Below are positions 62,366-64,000 of a stretch of DNA of 64,000 nucleotides, in pieces. The stretch's first letter is position 1. Each line of letters opens with the position of its first letter. The notes below the pieces were generated by a model. The model was not told where the DNA came from. It did no database searches and saw only the letters and a list, made by a program, of their open reading frames with translations. The stretch covers positions 36,045,876-36,109,875 of the forward strand of contig ML682005.1 in NCBI GenBank assembly GCA_007922195.1, written 5' to 3'. The stretch is from Podocnemis expansa (Eukaryota > Chordata > Testudines > Podocnemididae). The translations under genes were made by a program, and so were the position numbers.

Positions 62366-62876
62366 CTGCCAATAGGACCCCCCTCTATCCCCCCCCCCCA
62401 AAAAAAAACCCCTTAAAGGTAGTTTGCCTCCTTGCTAATGGATCTCTCATTTCCTTGACTGCAGCAGGGAAACTGCACATATCCTGCAGCTCTGTGCACT
62501 CTGTGTCCCAAGGCAGTGGCTCCCTTCTGCAGTCAAGGAATGGAAGATCAGCTCTCTTCTCTCTCTGATTCCATCAAGGACCCTAGCACCTATGGACCTA
62601 GGCAAAGCACTTTGTCCCTGCTACAGTCAAGGGGAGAGGAATGCTAATTTATCCCTCTGGCTGAAGCAAGGAGCCTGCATCTGTCTTTTAGTCCTGTGGA
62701 ATGTGTGCCACATGGCTGTTCAGGCAGTGACTCCATTCTGCAGCCAGAAGTAGGGGGGCCAAGGTCCAGGGTTTAAAGGAAGCTGGAATGCCCTGGAACA
62801 CCATTCCAGGGCCCACTATTTTTAGGGGCTCAGCGTTCTAGGGCCCCTAAAAATAGAATGTAGAACAGGAACACTG
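62366..62876. other. Unassigned GC-richer DNA before the DIRS element
   Basis: Contains the words CTGCAGTCAAGG and CTGCAGCCAGAAG several times in loose tandem (62460-62750), suggesting an old repeat. Two hairpins lie at its right end. Confidence 0.35.
62816..62856. other. Perfect 14-bp inverted repeat
   Basis: CTATTTTTAGGGGC and GCCCCTAAAAATAG are exact complements with a 13-base loop. A second small hairpin, CCCTGGAA with TTCCAGGG, sits about 25 bp to the left (62791-62811). Confidence 0.7.
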
Positions 62877-64000
62877 CTTTCTTCTTCGAGCAATGCTCTC
62901 GACATGCTCCACTTAAGGTGTTTGCACGCCACGATACCCCAGATTGGAGATTTTTCTAAATAGCTGTGGCTTAGGCAGCAGGGAGATGACAGTGGCGTCT
63001 GCCATTTCCTACCACTGGTGACATTAGCCGCTCACTCTCCCCGCTGTGGTTCTCTCCTCAGTTCCTTTCTACCACCCTAGACTCCAGACGGAGTCTGCGG
63101 TGGCTCTCCCTCAGGGGAACTCTCGCTAATTCAGTCAGTCTCAAAACTTCACAGACCCACATAAACACAGCAAGAAGAAACATCGGAGTACGACCAAGTG
63201 CTATGCCGAATTCATCTGGGTTCAAGTGCTGTGACTCCTGCAGTGAAGCAATGCCTGCCTCGGATGGACATGACTCCTGCATAAAGTGCCTGGGAGAGGG
63301 AGACCTCTCACACAAGTGCCAGCACTTCAGGAAATTAACAAGTAGGACCAGGAAGGAGCGGGAGCGCAAACTTAAGCTCCTATTATTGGAAGGCTCCCTC
63401 CATCCCTCATCTGATCCTGATGCCTCCCCTCACATTGCTGAGGGAGTGCACAAGCGCTGGTCCACTGCCTCTTCACCAGTCCCTAGTAAAAGATCTAAGA
63501 GGACCAAGCCTCAGGCACAGCTTCAGCAGCAAACCCCCGGTCAGGCACCTGATAACCCGCCGGCGGCTCCTTGCAAAAAGCTGCATAGAAATATGTGCGC
63601 CTTGTCACTGGCACAGACACAGCTTCAAGTGGTGCCGCTGTTTGCGGCCGTGCTGAACTCTGCCCCAGCGCTTGCAGTGCCTTTCCTTTCAGCACCACCA
63701 GTGTCAGTGGGCTTGCCAACGCCGCTCTCCGCACTGCTGGCAGTTACTGGCACCTGCACCTGTCTTTCAGTCGCAGGCACCCTCTATCTGCTCTACTCCA
63801 GCGCAGCCCCTAACGCCACAGGGCGCAGTCACACCGGCAGCAACCCCAGCACCACAAATAGCCACGATGAGGGATCCTTCTCTGTGGCCATCATGTAGGA
63901 AACAGACAAAAAAATTCAAGACATATGGGGTTGACAGAGGATCTTACAGTTCATTCCTCTTCCAGACAGATTCTTCGATACCAGCTCACCACCATTGAGG
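62877..64000 (+). mobile_element. 5' part of a DIRS-like retrotransposon
   Basis: CTTTCTTCTTCGAGCAATGC, CTCCACTTAAGGTGTTTGCA and CGCC begin the familiar turtle element whose text reads TTCTTCGAGTG-TTGCTCAT, with a TAGGTGTG stretch and GCGCGCC. About 325 bp of leader precede the gag start codon at 63203. The window ends before any recombinase or reverse transcriptase region. The exact left border is not fixed. Assignment to DIRS rests on the gag zinc-binding pattern and my memory of these repeats. Confidence 0.6.
63203..63898 (+). CDS. gag-like ORF1 of the DIRS-like element
   Basis: An open frame of 231 codons starts with MPNSSGFKCCDSC. Cysteines and a histidine follow the pattern C10-x2-C13 and H23-x2-C26-x2-C29, then LGEGDLSHKC, a zinc-binding module shared by DIRS-type ORF1 proteins, and a basic stretch (SRTRKERERKLK, about residues 47-58). 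From about residue 75 it is Ser/Pro-rich and less typical, and it ends after SVAIM. Known gag proteins of this kind are longer, and the next part seems to continue in another frame (KTYGVDRGSYSS), so a frameshift is likely. Not a host gene, though host LAP2-alpha shares ancestry with such gag proteins. Confidence 0.55.
   Translation: MPNSSGFKCCDSCSEAMPASDGHDSCIKCLGEGDLSHKCQHFRKLTSRTRKERERKLKLLLLEGSLHPSSDPDASPHIAEGVHKRWSTASSPVPSKRSKRTKPQAQLQQQTPGQAPDNPPAAPCKKLHRNMCALSLAQTQLQVVPLFAAVLNSAPALAVPFLSAPPVSVGLPTPLSALLAVTGTCTCLSVAGTLYLLYSSAAPNATGRSHTGSNPSTTNSHDEGSFSVAIM

Noticed and set aside
63203..63898. Reading the 231-codon frame as a host LAP2-type gene
   Set aside because: The N-terminal zinc-binding pattern and the leader are those of a DIRS-like retrotransposon; no LEM domain or splice structure is present.
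1..64000. CRISPR array, operon or phage-like system
   Set aside because: No regularly spaced direct repeats and no dense coding; the window is vertebrate intronic DNA.

Overview
The window reads as intronic DNA from a non-mammalian amniote, most likely a turtle (a softshell-type turtle is possible but not shown). The evidence is the repeat fauna: CR1 LINE fragments, a Penelope-like element, DIRS-type retrotransposon gag sequence, hAT and PIF/Harbinger-like MITEs, and many copies of a tRNA-headed SINE-like family carrying the core AAGTGCCACAAGACTCCTTG. This combination is familiar from turtle (and partly crocodilian) genomes. The species call rests on recognition, not on a database search.

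Only one host coding piece is well supported: a 75-bp internal exon at 54940-55014 on the + strand. It encodes the second half of a C2H2 zinc finger followed by a conserved linker, and I read it as an exon of ZNF407. No other exon was found with confidence. Everything to its left (about 54.9 kb) and right (about 9 kb) is then probably intron, unless an exon was missed.

Layout: 1-2.2 kb single-copy AT-rich DNA; 2.2-4.1 kb a Penelope-like relic split by an LTR-like insertion and followed at once by a Harbinger-type MITE; 4.6-7.3 kb a cluster of hAT elements, three of them nested inside one another; 8.0-13.1 kb more hAT and a Tc1/mariner-like element around an unannotated, possibly conserved block; 13-31 kb mostly single-copy DNA with a CR1 piece, SINEs, Harbinger-like copies and a decayed DIRS gag (23.95-24.6 kb); 31-48 kb mostly single-copy DNA with candidate conserved non-coding blocks (33.1-33.5 and 43.7-44.1 kb) and CR1 fragments; 48.6-52 kb a fold-back SINE, a CR1 3' end and a Harbinger-like element; 54.9 kb the exon; 59.3 kb a SINE; 62.3-64 kb a hAT end, hairpins and the 5' part of a better preserved DIRS-like element with an open gag frame, cut by the window edge.

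I found no gene cluster, CRISPR array or new enzymatic system. The most unusual observations are the three fold-back (inverted, self-complementary) SINE structures with different junctions, the triple hAT nest with three recognisable target-site duplications, the relation of two DIRS gag relics in one intron, and a few candidate regulatory blocks. Most other short open frames are chance or lie in repeats.
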